64,000 bases of DNA. It comes from Tubulanus polymorphus. Taxonomy: Eukaryota; Nemertea; Palaeonemertea; Tubulaniformes; Tubulanidae. The position numbers were made by a program, and so were the translations under genes. Location: assembly GCF_964204645.1 (NCBI RefSeq), contig NC_134025.1, forward strand, positions 10,545,001 to 10,609,000. The letters are read 5' to 3'. Positions 27,213-38,001 of the stretch are shown in pieces; positions within the stretch are counted from its first letter, which is position 1; each line of letters opens with the position of its first letter. The notes below the pieces were generated by a model. It searched no databases and was not told the DNA's origin. It worked only from the letters and a program-made list of their open reading frames with translations.

Positions 27213-27680
27213 AAGAGCTTAAAAATACTCGCAGTTATAGCTTTATTTATCTATACAAAATGATTAACAATCTTGCAACTTTATGCACTCGACGTGCAGA
27301 ACCTGTTTCATAGTTCAGGTGCCTGGATATCTCGATTGATATAAAACTGAAACATGTTATCTTCATTGATTGTGGGGATTCCCCTTGACACATCCTGGTG
27401 GAAAGGTCATACATCACACTTCCACGAAAGGTATTCATCGACGCGATAACAATTCATTCTCTCATGGTATTAGTAACCTTTGAAACATTTCACATATACT
27501 CAACGGATTTTCCAAAATGCCCATGATGAATTGTTTACCGGTTACCGTGTTCTAATCAATTATTCAAGCCTTTCTGGTTATTACTCTGGAAACCCCCTGT
27601 ATCAACATTATCACAATCAAACCACTAACCCTACAGAATGATAGTAGTTATAGTTAGTTAATAATAGGTAGTTATTTTAA

Positions 27681-27779
27681 GCCCACCAGGAACATTCTTT
27701 TTGTACATGTTCACCAAGGGCCATTGAATATTGATATTGTCAGTTTGTTGTGCATTTCAAACCATTTCCCAAGTGGGCA
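27681..27779 (+). mobile_element. Deletion derivative of the 13788-15667 element
   Basis: CACCAAGGGCCATTGAATAT, GTTGTGCATTT and the end TTTCCCAAGTGGGCATGG match the last 75 or so bases of the 1.9-kb element (CACCAGGGGACGTTGAATAT...). The 5' end begins GCCCACCAGGA, a partial match to the terminus. The rest, including the tandem array, is missing. Confidence 0.65.
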
Positions 27780-28008
27780 TGGAGTCCTAGTTTATGCTAA
27801 AGCAAGGCATGAGCTAACCTCCATAATTTATGGCAATGCAGTGCCGGCAAAAATTGACAAGTCACTCGACTAGAAAAACTTAGCGCACTTTTGTCGTCTA
27901 CAAAATCAAATGAACTGACCCTAATTCCCAAACTGATTCCACATAAACTGAATAATGAAGAAACTAATTGTTTTTCATGAACAAATCTTCAGAAGTAATA
28001 ATAACACT

Positions 28009-30390
28009 CTAACTCACCTCTTCTTCTTCGGAACAGTCGTCGACTGGATAGAATTCCAGTTCCGATCGATCGACCGACATTTTGTTGATGAGAAATTCAG
28101 AGACATCGTTCAAACGTAATTCGACGGCCAGATTCAACGCGGTCATATTGCTGAACGTGACGGCTTCGACGTCCACCGGGTAGTTGTACACGTTCTCTAG
28201 AATGTCCGTATTGTGACTTTTCACGAGCAGATGAAGTATCGTTTCGCCGGTTTTGTCGCACTGTAATATACGGACATCGAAAACGAACGCGTCAGAAAAA
28301 TGGCTTTTTAATGAACGAATGCAAAACATAGACTGGAAATTATCAGATATTTGTAACGATACAGCCAAGTAAAATGAAAAGATTTTGAAAGTCGTGTTTG
28401 GTCCTTTTCTATACTGGTACATGAATACCCAGGTATTCTTCGTGACTCCGGTCATTTTCTATAAATGAATATTCTTTAGACAAGAGTTCAAATCAGCTGA
28501 AACCTTCATTTCTAATTCATTATCATCTTCTATACGGAAACTGCTAGACTTCAGCAGCAGCCAATCTTATTTTGATACTAGCTAAACTAGGCTGGTGAAC
28601 TCAACTATGAATATGTTATCATATCCAATGGACAAAATATTTTCATAGGGAAAACGCTTATGGTTTATAAATATCTGTGGGTCCGGTTCGACGTAAGAAA
28701 AATGTCTCACCTTCGCATTTATGTCAGCCCCGCAGTTATATAAATGTTCCATTACGTCGAAGTGGCCGTGAAGAACGGCTAGGTGAATAGGGGCGTAACC
28801 TACAAACGAAAATAATTACGGTAAATGTATCAATACGCTCCGAATGTCAGAAATCCAATATTCGAAATATTTTGAGATCAGATCGAAAATCTTTTATGTT
28901 CAACCCTACGCTACTAACCTTCGTAATTCTTTTTGTTTATAATTTTCGACAGCGCCTGAAACGCGTCGGTATCGATTTCTTCGTCGTCAATGACAATACG
29001 CGACGTCAGCGCTTTCACCGTTTCCAAATCGCCATTTTTGGCCGCGATGGCGAGTGCCATATCTCCGTGTCGGTCGGTCGGATGCGTGCTGGCCCCGGCT
29101 AATAGCAATTGCCACACGATGTGCGGTTGTTTCGTCAGCGCCGCTAAAATCAACGGCGTCTGCTGCAAAAAGTTCTGCACGTCGAGGTACGACGCGTTCA
29201 AAGCGAGACGGATTATTTGCACGACTGTGTCGTACAGACCAAGTAGTTCATCCCCCATACATTGAATTATCGCGATGTGTAGTTGCCTGCAAGAAAAATC
29301 TGTTGATTCAATACGAGGGATTGATAGAAATAAGGATTATAAGGGTTCGAACCCAGGAACAAGACCAGGGCCGTACTAAGCGGGAGGCAGTGGGATGCAG
29401 TGTTGACGCCAGAAATTTGGTAAAAGCGCCCTTCTCTTGTGCAAATGCTTGTACCCTTTTTAAAAACCTTATGAAATATCATCGTTATATCCAATAGAAA
29501 TTTAATGTAGAATACTCCTTCACTTCAAGCTAACAGGATTTTCTTATAGGCCTAAGAAGAATAGTTACGCTTTCACTTTCTAACATTCAATGCTAGGTAT
29601 GGCCCTGAAGACCAGAGGTCCAGTTGCTCAGAATTTGGTTATCTTTAACCAGTGGATAGTTGGCAAATTAACAATTAAAAGTTCATTGTTTCTAGGGTAC
29701 CGGTATTCATCTGGCGGTTATCTTCAACCAACTTCAAGCAACCAGCCCCCCTACCAACCACTTGACAGCCATACCCAAGAAATAAACGATTAATACGTAC
29801 GTATCTCCCTCAGCGTCTTGTTTATACAGATCAATCCTCTGTTGCGCTGTAAGATGAACTTGCTGCAGCATGCAGCCATCGCTGAAACCCTCATCACCAG
29901 GTAACTTATCCCTCGAATCCACGCAGCTCGATGAACTGCTTTCAAGCGATTCCTCCGACGCGCTCGGGGTCTTTTCGACTTCGACCACCGACATACCCTC
30001 GACGATTCCGCTCAGATTACCCGACTCGATTCCGGAATCGAGTGTTCGGCCGGCGAATTTCGGCGGCTTCAGTTCGTCGCGACTGTTCGATTCGTCGCCG
30101 TTGATGTTCATAGCGGACATTTTTTCGTGAAGAACGTCTTCTTCGTGACACGAACCGGAGTGGCTCGAACCGAAGCCAGAGTCGCTCGAGCGTGCGTTCA
30201 CTTTTTTGTCATCGTTCTGACGAAATAAAACGGAACTTTCACCGGATTCGAAATAACTCATATATTCCTTACTGAGCGGCCACGATTCTTTACTGTGATT
30301 ATTGTCGATATTTTTAAAGGTGTCGGCATCGGAGCGAGCGTTCGCCTGCAGGTCACTGTTCAGTATCCGTGACCTCTTCAACTCTGCCAT
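28009..30390 (-). CDS. IkB/Cactus-type NF-kappa-B inhibitor with six ankyrin repeats
   Basis: Exons on the minus strand: 30390-29801, 29286-28919, 28799-28711, 28260-28009. Phases join to 432 residues. IkB proteins hold Rel/NF-kB dimers in the cytoplasm until IKK phosphorylation and SCF-betaTrCP ubiquitination destroy them. The N-terminal 197 residues are disordered and carry two DSGxxS degrons: DSGFGS (70-75) with K62/K63 upstream, and DSGIES (118-123) with K108/K111 upstream. Ankyrin repeats start at GDTQLHIAII (about 195). The second has QTPLILAAL, the third RHGDMALAIAA, the fourth YAPIHLAVLHGH, the fifth GETILHLLVKSH and the sixth MTALNLAVE. The GDTxLHxAII and DRHGD signatures are typical of IkB. 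A short acidic end (DDCSEEEE) follows. The last codons overlap a GTGAGT donor just before the TAG, so a further 3' exon cannot be excluded. A 5' UTR splice acceptor (CTCTACCAG) sits just before the ATG. Confidence 0.9.
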
Positions 30391-30798
30391 TTTTCTGGTA
30401 GAGAACGTAATCGATGATATCGTAGTCCAAGAGTATACCTAATATCATAGTTATTTGTTAGTAAGCTTATAGAAAGGTTATAATCAAAATTTACCCCACC
30501 CCATTCTTGGCCTGACAACAAAAGGGCAATGGCGGGCAATGCCAACCAACGGCAACAAACAAACATGCCTTCTTCGAAAATTTGGATAATGAATGGAACT
30601 AAAAAATCCGGATGACACCGAGTGAGTCCAATTAAAAGGCTTAAAACCAAGACACAATAAGATGACTACAACCTACCTTCTTTGGGTTATGTGAAACTGT
30701 ACTTTTTCGGCAGCTTTTAATTCTAAACCTGCGTCCGTTACGTGGGCAGTTTTACTTTAATTTAGTTCTACGAATTGCCTCTGTTCTAAAAATAGATC

Positions 30799-30808
30799 GG
30801 GTTTTTCC
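30799..30808 (+). promoter_or_regulatory. Kappa-B/Dorsal-like site GGGTTTTTCC
   Basis: About 410 bp upstream of the IkB start codon. It matches the Dorsal-type form of the Rel site. An E-box CACGTG (30811-30816) lies two bases away and another at 30849-30854. IkB genes of many animals are induced by the NF-kB they inhibit, so a role here is plausible but inferred. Confidence 0.45.
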
Positions 30809-30810
30809 GT

Positions 30811-30854
30811 CACGTGATAATTTATGCGATTTAACCCATATAGATCATCACGTG
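30811..30854. promoter_or_regulatory. Two CACGTG E-boxes 38 bases apart
   Basis: CACGTG at 30811-30816 (in GTCACGTGATAA) and at 30849-30854 (in ATCACGTGCCA). This is the core for bHLH-Zip factors such as USF, MYC and MITF/TFE. They lie about 420-465 bp upstream of the IkB ATG, in the likely promoter. Confidence 0.4.
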
Positions 30855-31190
30855 CCACAGCAGTGTCGTCGTATCAAAGGTGGCGCTCATTTCTGTATCG
30901 CGACAGCCGTTCGGCGCTAAAAAAATTATGAGCCCACATGATCGACAACCAAAATAACTTTTTATTGGATGAACTAATTTTTTTAGTATATCGAACCAAC
31001 CGCTCTCACTCAATGGGTCGAATTTTCATAATTTTGAAAAATATCTCAGCCAGCGTAATCGATGAAATGAAAGTAAAATCAAATTCTGTTAATAATTTTT
31101 TATTGCTTAATAACAACACGTGAATCGTATCAGTCATGTTCGAGAATGAATTTACGTGTTTCCCAAAACCATCCAAGATATTTCTAAGGG

Positions 31191-31204
31191 TCGGGAATTC
31201 CCGA
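31191..31204. promoter_or_regulatory. Perfect 14-bp kappa-B palindrome
   Basis: TCGGGAATTCCCGA reads the same on both strands and contains the full kappa-B consensus GGGAATTCCC (31193-31202). It is about 800 bp upstream of the IkB ATG. Autoregulation of IkB by NF-kB is established in other animals; function at this site is inference. Confidence 0.5.
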
Positions 31205-31266
31205 TTTCAAAATAAAGAAGCCGTCCACGTCTACAGGTTTTGTGAGGGAACACTCCAAATAAGTAA

Positions 31267-31290
31267 AATCAAATCAATCAATCAATCAAT
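31267..31290 (+). repeat. Short (AATC)n run
   Basis: About five units of AATC (AATCAATCAATCAATC) with flanking variants. A short microsatellite with no further signal. Confidence 0.7.
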
Positions 31291-32349
31291 AACAAAAAAT
31301 CTGAGGCAACCATCTCTATTTCAAGTTTAAAATAAGAGCTTACTCTAGATAAAACGGACGGAAGAATGCGAAACCGCTATGTTGCAATTAGGATCGATCT
31401 CGCGGCACAAGTCCACTACTGAGTTCATTGGTAGTGTAAAAATATATTTTTTTTCAATGGGGAAACATTTTTTCAGGATATTGATATCTCGTGCGATAAC
31501 CTCATCGAGGATGGTACGTATTTCCTGCGTGTTACACACGGAACGGTATATGTCATACGGTCGTTTCTTTAACTTCAGAGACATGAGAATGTGGTGCAAC
31601 GACACGACCATAGATAGTGTAAGACGGTCTATTCAAACAGAAAAATACGCATTTCCATTAAAGACAGGAATGAAGTGTTCGGCTTTTGAATCATAGCATG
31701 GCGTTAGTCTTCGGTTATCCTCTAAAACTGACGATGAATAGTAGTTATATTTTTCAAAAATTCAACCATTTTTTCTCAATTAATAAATGCCCAAATCAGC
31801 TGAGGAAAAAATAAATTGTCAATTTATTTACTTTTGGCAGCTTTATGTAGCCTTACTGAGAAGGAACGCTGAAACCATTCAAATAGAAAAAGATATTTAT
31901 GGCTAGAAAATCTGATTTCTTGCTGTTTATCCGGCACAGTTAAACACACTTTTTTACCGCGGCGGGGTGAACGATCGAAAATTGGTCTTATCGGAAAACA
32001 TCAGGAAGGAAATGGCGGGTCGAGAGTGAAATAAATTTTGTTTGGCAGGTAGAGAAAATTAATGTTCCCCCAATCGCAGTCACTTCATTGTGAAAATCTT
32101 ATGACTCAAAGGACTACGCGTCTAATCACTGGTATATCTAAATTGCCGGGAATTCACGATGTTTTATCACCTTCGCCGTACATTTTCAACGTTATCAAGG
32201 TACTTCCACGCAAATGTCCATCAGTAATATGAAATTAATCGGGGCACCAACGAACTACGAGAAGGGTTTGCGGATATGAGTCACAAGCGCGATATGATTC
32301 TTTGGGGAGTTTATTTCGTTCTCCAAATCAATGGGAATATGAGTGCGAT

Positions 32350-32710
32350 AGAAATTTGTTTGACAAATTTGTAAAAAGTGCTGTACTTTCCTCATTCGTC
32401 CATCATTCTTTTCAGCCATTTTAATCACGGATAATGATGATTGCTGACCAGATTTTAGTCTCGTTTGAAATCAAACAGTCAATTTTGTGAATAAGTATAT
32501 ATACTTATTGAAATCAAAACTATAGGGAATTATCAAGCGAATTTGATTTTTAGAAATATTGTACTTTGTTCGTTCGTCCGTCATTCCTTTTAGCCATTTT
32601 AATCGTGAATAATGAGGACTTCTGACGACGTTTTAGTAACGTTTGAAATCAAACAGTTAATCTTGTGAATAAATATTTTTTTTAAATCAGAACTAGGAAA
32701 TCACTATAAT
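32350..32710 (+). repeat. Two tandem units of about 180 bases
   Basis: The block beginning TACTTTCCTCATTCGTCC (about 32384) recurs 180 bases later as TACTTTGTTCGTTCGTCC. Both are followed by CAGCCATTTTAATC or TAGCCATTTTAATC, and then by GTTTGAAATCAAACAGT and TTGTGAATAA. Divergence is modest. Non-coding. Confidence 0.7.
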
Positions 32711-32787
32711 TCTATCTGCGCCGAATATCTGTAACGAAATAAGCTCTAGTTTGGTAGTCGTAGAAAACATTATATTGCTTAATTTTG

Positions 32788-33173
32788 TTGACGCCGAAAA
32801 AACCGTTACAACAATGTTTATACACATTGTTATTTAGTATGCGTTATCTTAAGGGTTCTGTGTGAGTCGATGTGAATTATGTCATCAATATTGGCCTTTC
32901 AAAATAAAAATTACAATAGTGAATTTTGGCAATTACTTTGTAATCAAATATATTTCATAACTCTTTTTTATTCTTGACAAATTTTAATAAACGTTTTTAG
33001 AGGATGTGTTCTACGTCATCAATATATCGGGGCTAGACTGGTTGCCGGTCAATTCAATTATCGATATACTCATATCCAAAATAACTTTATTGATGACAAT
33101 TGATCCTTGATATTACACAATTTATATAATATCATACATTGTCGACAATATTAAGCAAGTGTTAAGGCGTCAA
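32788..33173 (+). mobile_element. 386-bp TIR element family C, copy 1
   Basis: It starts TTGACGCC (32788) and ends GGCGTCAA (33166-33173), an exact 8-base inverted pair. Internal landmarks are AAACCGTTACA, GAGTCGATGT, GACTGGTTGCCGGT and ATATAATATCA, all shared with copy 2 at 37615. Non-autonomous, no frame. Confidence 0.8.
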
Positions 33174-33840
33174 TAAACTTTCAAGTTGGTTTACTTGTTT
33201 TAGTTCCAGGTAAAAACCTGTATTCCGGAAGACCAGACTTATGCCCTGACTCAGAAAGCGGCCTCGGCAATCGAATGTCGTCGATGCCGCATATGCGTCA
33301 AACTTTAATGTACCTCCTGCGTGCGAAATGAAATAAGCTTCCAGTTTTATAGCATCATCAATCAAGTGTGAAAATGTAGTATGCCATCGATGGATTTATC
33401 AATCCGTCACCTTTTATGATCTTTGTTCTCCATTGTCGCTGATTGCGGCTAATCTGCGCTTCGATTCTCAGGTATACGGGGTATTAGTCAGATTTCCCCG
33501 GGCTCTTTTTTATTACGCAGGTACTCCGGTGCAAGTACACAAAATTCACTATTTACACCAGATTTATAACGCTATATTCTTTCAAAAAGTTTCATGCGTA
33601 GATTTTTCATCTTGATCGCTGTTCGCTTTTCTTGGAAAATAAATTTCTTAGATTAAGGAAAATTCGCGTCCACACAAACACCACAGAACCAATGCCTTAT
33701 TCGGTGATTGCGACACCACTTTTTCCGTCGCGATATAATGAAATTGATTTATGATAATTAATATTATAGTATTAATTAATGATAATATTCATTCGCCATT
33801 TTGAATTATAACAACTGTACAATAGTAATACGTATTCAAA

Positions 33841-34176
33841 AATTCAAGATGGAGGGACGCGTGAAGAAACCATTTAACGCGTTCGCTGCCTCCCTCAGAA
33901 ATTAGGCAAATCACTCTTCTTGATAAACTCAGATGATCTTAAGGTTCATATTTAAGGTGGTTTCTACTGATCACCATTCAAAGAATTTGAGAAATTATCG
34001 ATAGATCTTAATTGAAAATGAGAAATCCGGGAGTTCTTGTCTGAGTGACCACTAGCGAACCTGGTGAATCCTCGCTTGTCACAAGTGGAATCCTCGATTG
34101 CCACAGTCAAACGTAGTCCTCATAGTATTACGAATACCAAAATTCAAGATGGAGGGACGCGTGAAGAAACCTTTTA
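33841..34176 (+). repeat. 36-base direct repeat with 300-base period
   Basis: 33841-33876 and 34141-34176 are almost identical (AATTCAAGATGGAGGGACGC, then GTGAAGAAAC), one mismatch apart, exactly 300 bases apart. The DNA between them contains a segment (34052-34103) also found in reverse at 43996-44079. Confidence 0.8.
34052..34103 (+). repeat. Dispersed repeat family D, copy 1
   Basis: CTAGCGAACCTGG followed by AATCCTCGCTTG and GTGGAATCCTCGATTGCC. The reverse complement of 43996-44079 carries the same blocks in the same order, and weaker similarity extends beyond. Confidence 0.6.
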
Positions 34177-37100
34177 AGGTTTAAAAGATTTTCATGCCAG
34201 CCTCGTACGCATTTCTCGATATCGACTTTTCTATTTCGTTTCGTGAAATCGATCAATATATGCATTAACAAAAGATCAATCCGCCCGCTTTCTTAATTAG
34301 GATCGGTATGACGCGGTGACGTCACTCGTGACCGGCAAGGTGTGTTCCGTGTTGATTGAATTTAATAAAATCAAGCAAGCAAACACGGCAAATCTTGTCG
34401 AAGCTTCGATGACTATTAAAATGACGGTAGATCGATGCGAGATCTGACGGTTATTCCCTCGAGTTTAATTACTGGGCGATGAGCGAACAGCAAAGCGGAC
34501 GTTTCTTCCTTCCATAGTTTGACTCACGTGCCGTAGCGCCGACGCACCGTTTCGGTTTATTAATTAACAATATCCCGGACACGGATACTTGCCTGTTTCG
34601 GCTTACATCGATATAACGACAAGATACGGTATATTCACGTTTATCTATGAATAAATCATAATCCATAAGTTACGTATTAAATGCGCTGTCGTCTGCTGGC
34701 GAGCGCTCGCGGGTTTTCATTCATGCATCATCGCGGCAGAGTTGAGACCATAGATATCATTGTATCATCGGGATGATAGCCGCTGAATGCAAATTTCGAC
34801 GAATGAAACAGAAAATACGCCGCGTAACAACGAACTTTAAAAATCAACTTTCCGAATGAAAGCGCGCGTGAAAAAAAAATGGAATCAATTCTGCAGAATG
34901 CGTTTCATGATCTGATGGCGGAAATATGTAACCGGAAATTAAACAAGAAATAAAATGATGAAACATCAATATGACGCAAACCTATGACGAAAATGATATA
35001 GAGAGCCTCAACGGTTCTGGTATTTCAAATTTTTTCCAAAAACCAGAAAAAAACCCTTAATGATCGCCGAGAGTACATGAATGCTTGCGTGGCAGGGTAC
35101 GTTTTGCCTATCGCGATGGGAAATAAATGTCATTTTATAAAAAAATTAAATATATATTCGCATTTCTAGCTTCGTTCATTAAATGATCATTGTACAAATT
35201 CCAGTTGCAGAGCTAAAATCGAAAAATCCATTTTTATTTTGATTTTGATTTTATCGCAAGTTTTATAGATTTGTATCATCTCATCCAGTGTGCTGTTTCT
35301 TAAGTCAAAGCATAATGAGGTGAATAACGGGGTCTTTAGACGCACCAACGCTGAGTAAAATATACAAATCGCCAATTCAGGATTCAGGTACAACACTTGT
35401 TTGTAGGCCCACTTCAATATTTTTGATTGCACGCCGAATGAATGCATGCGGTATGTCTTTTTGCGTTATCTGTCGCGGAATGTTGTTAACGGATTAAACC
35501 TTTCACTTACTAACGGACGAAAAATCTCTAATGAAAAAAGAGATTTTCTCTTGCGACCCGAATTACAGAAATATCTATCATTCATCGTTTTCAACGTTAT
35601 TAAAAGGCGGTATCCTGGCTCGAAAATGATAGGATCAGAATGCTTAGTAAATATATCGCATGTTTTTGATATTTATTAACAATAACGCACTTGAATGATC
35701 TAATCCTGCGGAGAAACGTCGGCCGTCTTACTCTTCAGTTCAAAGTACCCCGCGAAGACGCAACGACGCTAAAAGTCCATATACGGAATGAGCATTACGC
35801 AGAGATCATGCACCGGCTATTAGTTGACTTCCTTTTACGCCGGCGCCGAAGAGTGATTCATATTTGAGAATAAAACTTTGTTGCGTCATCTTTAGATTAG
35901 TTTACGAAACGATTACGATATAGTTTGTTAATTGCGTTGATGAAAAAACGCGCGAATGAATGAGAGCGAACGAGGGACTATGTTTTCGGCTCTCTGATAT
36001 CTGATCTGAGCAAAGTGGTTACTTCCGTCTTATAGGTTCTCGCCTGGCTACATATCATCGTCGAATAACTCTGAATTATCATTGGATAGTGATCATCAGA
36101 TTTATACCAATTCGTTAATTGATTCATAATGCTCGCATTTCTGCGAAACATGTCGTCTATTTTTAATACTTCCATTGAGTCGTACGGAAGCGCCCCGATG
36201 TATCTATTGATAGAATTACTTTCTGGGGATTTCTTGCGACACGTGATCAAATACGTTATAGAAAAAAGTGGGAATTTTCGAAAATGATATAGAGATCGTA
36301 TATCTCTGTGAGGAAATCGTTTAAAATTTTCCAAAGCATTTTCTTACGTGCGTTGTACATACAGTTCTATTTCCATCAATGAATCTTCAATAGAATATAC
36401 CGGCATTTCACAACCTCAAATCAAAGAAATATTTGGCCAATTTTTCTGATTTTTTGTGACGTGTGAGTTCTATGAAAACTAATTTTAGTACACTAGTATA
36501 ATTTCTAAAGTTTTCTTTGTGTACATGTGTGGTGTTGAACTAACTTTTTTTCAAAATCCCCAGGAGATGGTTACGTGAGTTTTTATGAGATGAAAAATGA
36601 ATACGACACCGTTCAATGTTCGCTATTCACTGCGTAAAAGAATCACTGTCAATCAATCGATACAATAATCGATCAATCATCAAAACATCCGTCCGTCTGA
36701 CTGGCTTCTAGAATTTTTCATATTATTTACCTTGTAAAATCATATCGTTGCGCGGGGCTAGATTGATGGGCTTCTGTGAGTGTCTTCCACCTCTCCATCG
36801 GGACAGTGGCAAAGAGAGGCAGTTGACAGGGATACAATTTCCCCACCGTGTCGGCTAGTTCTCAATTGGTCACACTGACTCAGCACCTTTCTCCACAGTA
36901 GCTAATTAATGAGTCGGTCTCTTTCTCTTCTTTTCGCTTTGCCTGAGTCATCTCATCCACGATTTGGTGCGACGCAAACGGACTATCATCGACATAATAA
37001 TTTTCTCTTCAATTGGGGAAAACGTATTTTACCTCACGCGGTTTCGTATTACCTAATACTTCAATAAAAAGCAAATATGTTTTGTCATCTATTTCGAAAG

Positions 37101-37614
37101 TATCGACTCTTCTGCAGAGTAGGCAGATATTTGTTCTCGTTTTAATTGATTGAACTACTGTGAGAATATTTTTGAAATTTAATTGATTAAACGATATTTT
37201 CAAATCAGGTAAGAAAGTAGGCCTAACGACATTCCTAAATATGATACTGGTATATTCATCAGATATATAAAATCTACATCATCTTCCTTGATTACCTGAA
37301 CAAGAATCAATCATAAAAAGCTAGTAATCGATTAGTTCGAATATGATTTCTTGAAACAATATCTGCCAAATATCGTTTGGAATAATCAAGGCAAATAATG
37401 ATATGGATACAACAGTTTTTTTTCGTCACCTTGCCTTGATAAGTAACCTTTATACTCTTCGTTACATATTTGCCTAAGAAGCGTTTTAAGCCAAAATCAA
37501 CTGCGTATCACTTAACAATAGCTTGACTACATTTGATTCAAAATTCAGAAAATGAATCTATTGAAAATTTGCTTATTTCACTGTAAGATAGCGTAGAAGG
37601 CCGTGGGATTTTTT

Positions 37615-38001
37615 TCGACGCCGTAAAAACCGTTACAATAATGTTTATATATACATTGATACCTATTATGCAATTTTCAAGGGGTTCTGTGCGAGTCGAT
37701 GTACACTACGTCATCAATATTTGAGTTACAAAATAACAATTACAATTATGAATTTTAGCGTTTATTTTGTGATTTGATATATTTTATGACTTATCTTATT
37801 TTTGATAAATTTCAACAATTATTTTTTTCCGAGGATGTGCACTAGGTCATCGATATGTCGGGGATAGACTGGTTGCCGGTAAATTCAATTCAATCATTGG
37901 TATATTCAAATCCAAATAATTTCATTGATCCTTAATAATATATAATCTATATAATATCAGTCACTGTCGAAGATATTACCCGTAATTTTTCAAGGCGTCA
38001 A
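37615..38001 (+). mobile_element. 386-bp TIR element family C, copy 2
   Basis: Same order of blocks as copy 1 along the full length (387 bases against 386): TCGACGCC at the start, AAAACCGTTACAA, GCGAGTCGATGTA, GACTGGTTGCCGGTAAATTC, CTATATAATATCA, and GGCGTCAA at the end. Nearly full-length with scattered substitutions. Confidence 0.8.

Larger units (their letters stand above)
21418..28008. other. Intergenic region between GANAB and the IkB gene (tail-to-tail)
   Basis: No supported gene in about 6.6 kb. It should hold both 3' UTRs. AATAAA-like signals occur, for example 22654-22659 on plus for GANAB and 27242-27247 (TTTATT on plus) for the IkB gene, but none is proven. Kappa-B-like sites lie at 24372-24381 and 27374-27384. 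A family A repeat (27012-27212) and the 27681-27779 fragment are the only mobile elements recognised. Confidence 0.5.

Noticed and set aside
28009-28455. Longer 148-codon frame taken as the whole last IkB exon
   Set aside because: The part upstream of 28260 is intron. A good acceptor (TATTACAG) at 28261-28268 joins in phase to the previous exon and restores the ankyrin repeat.
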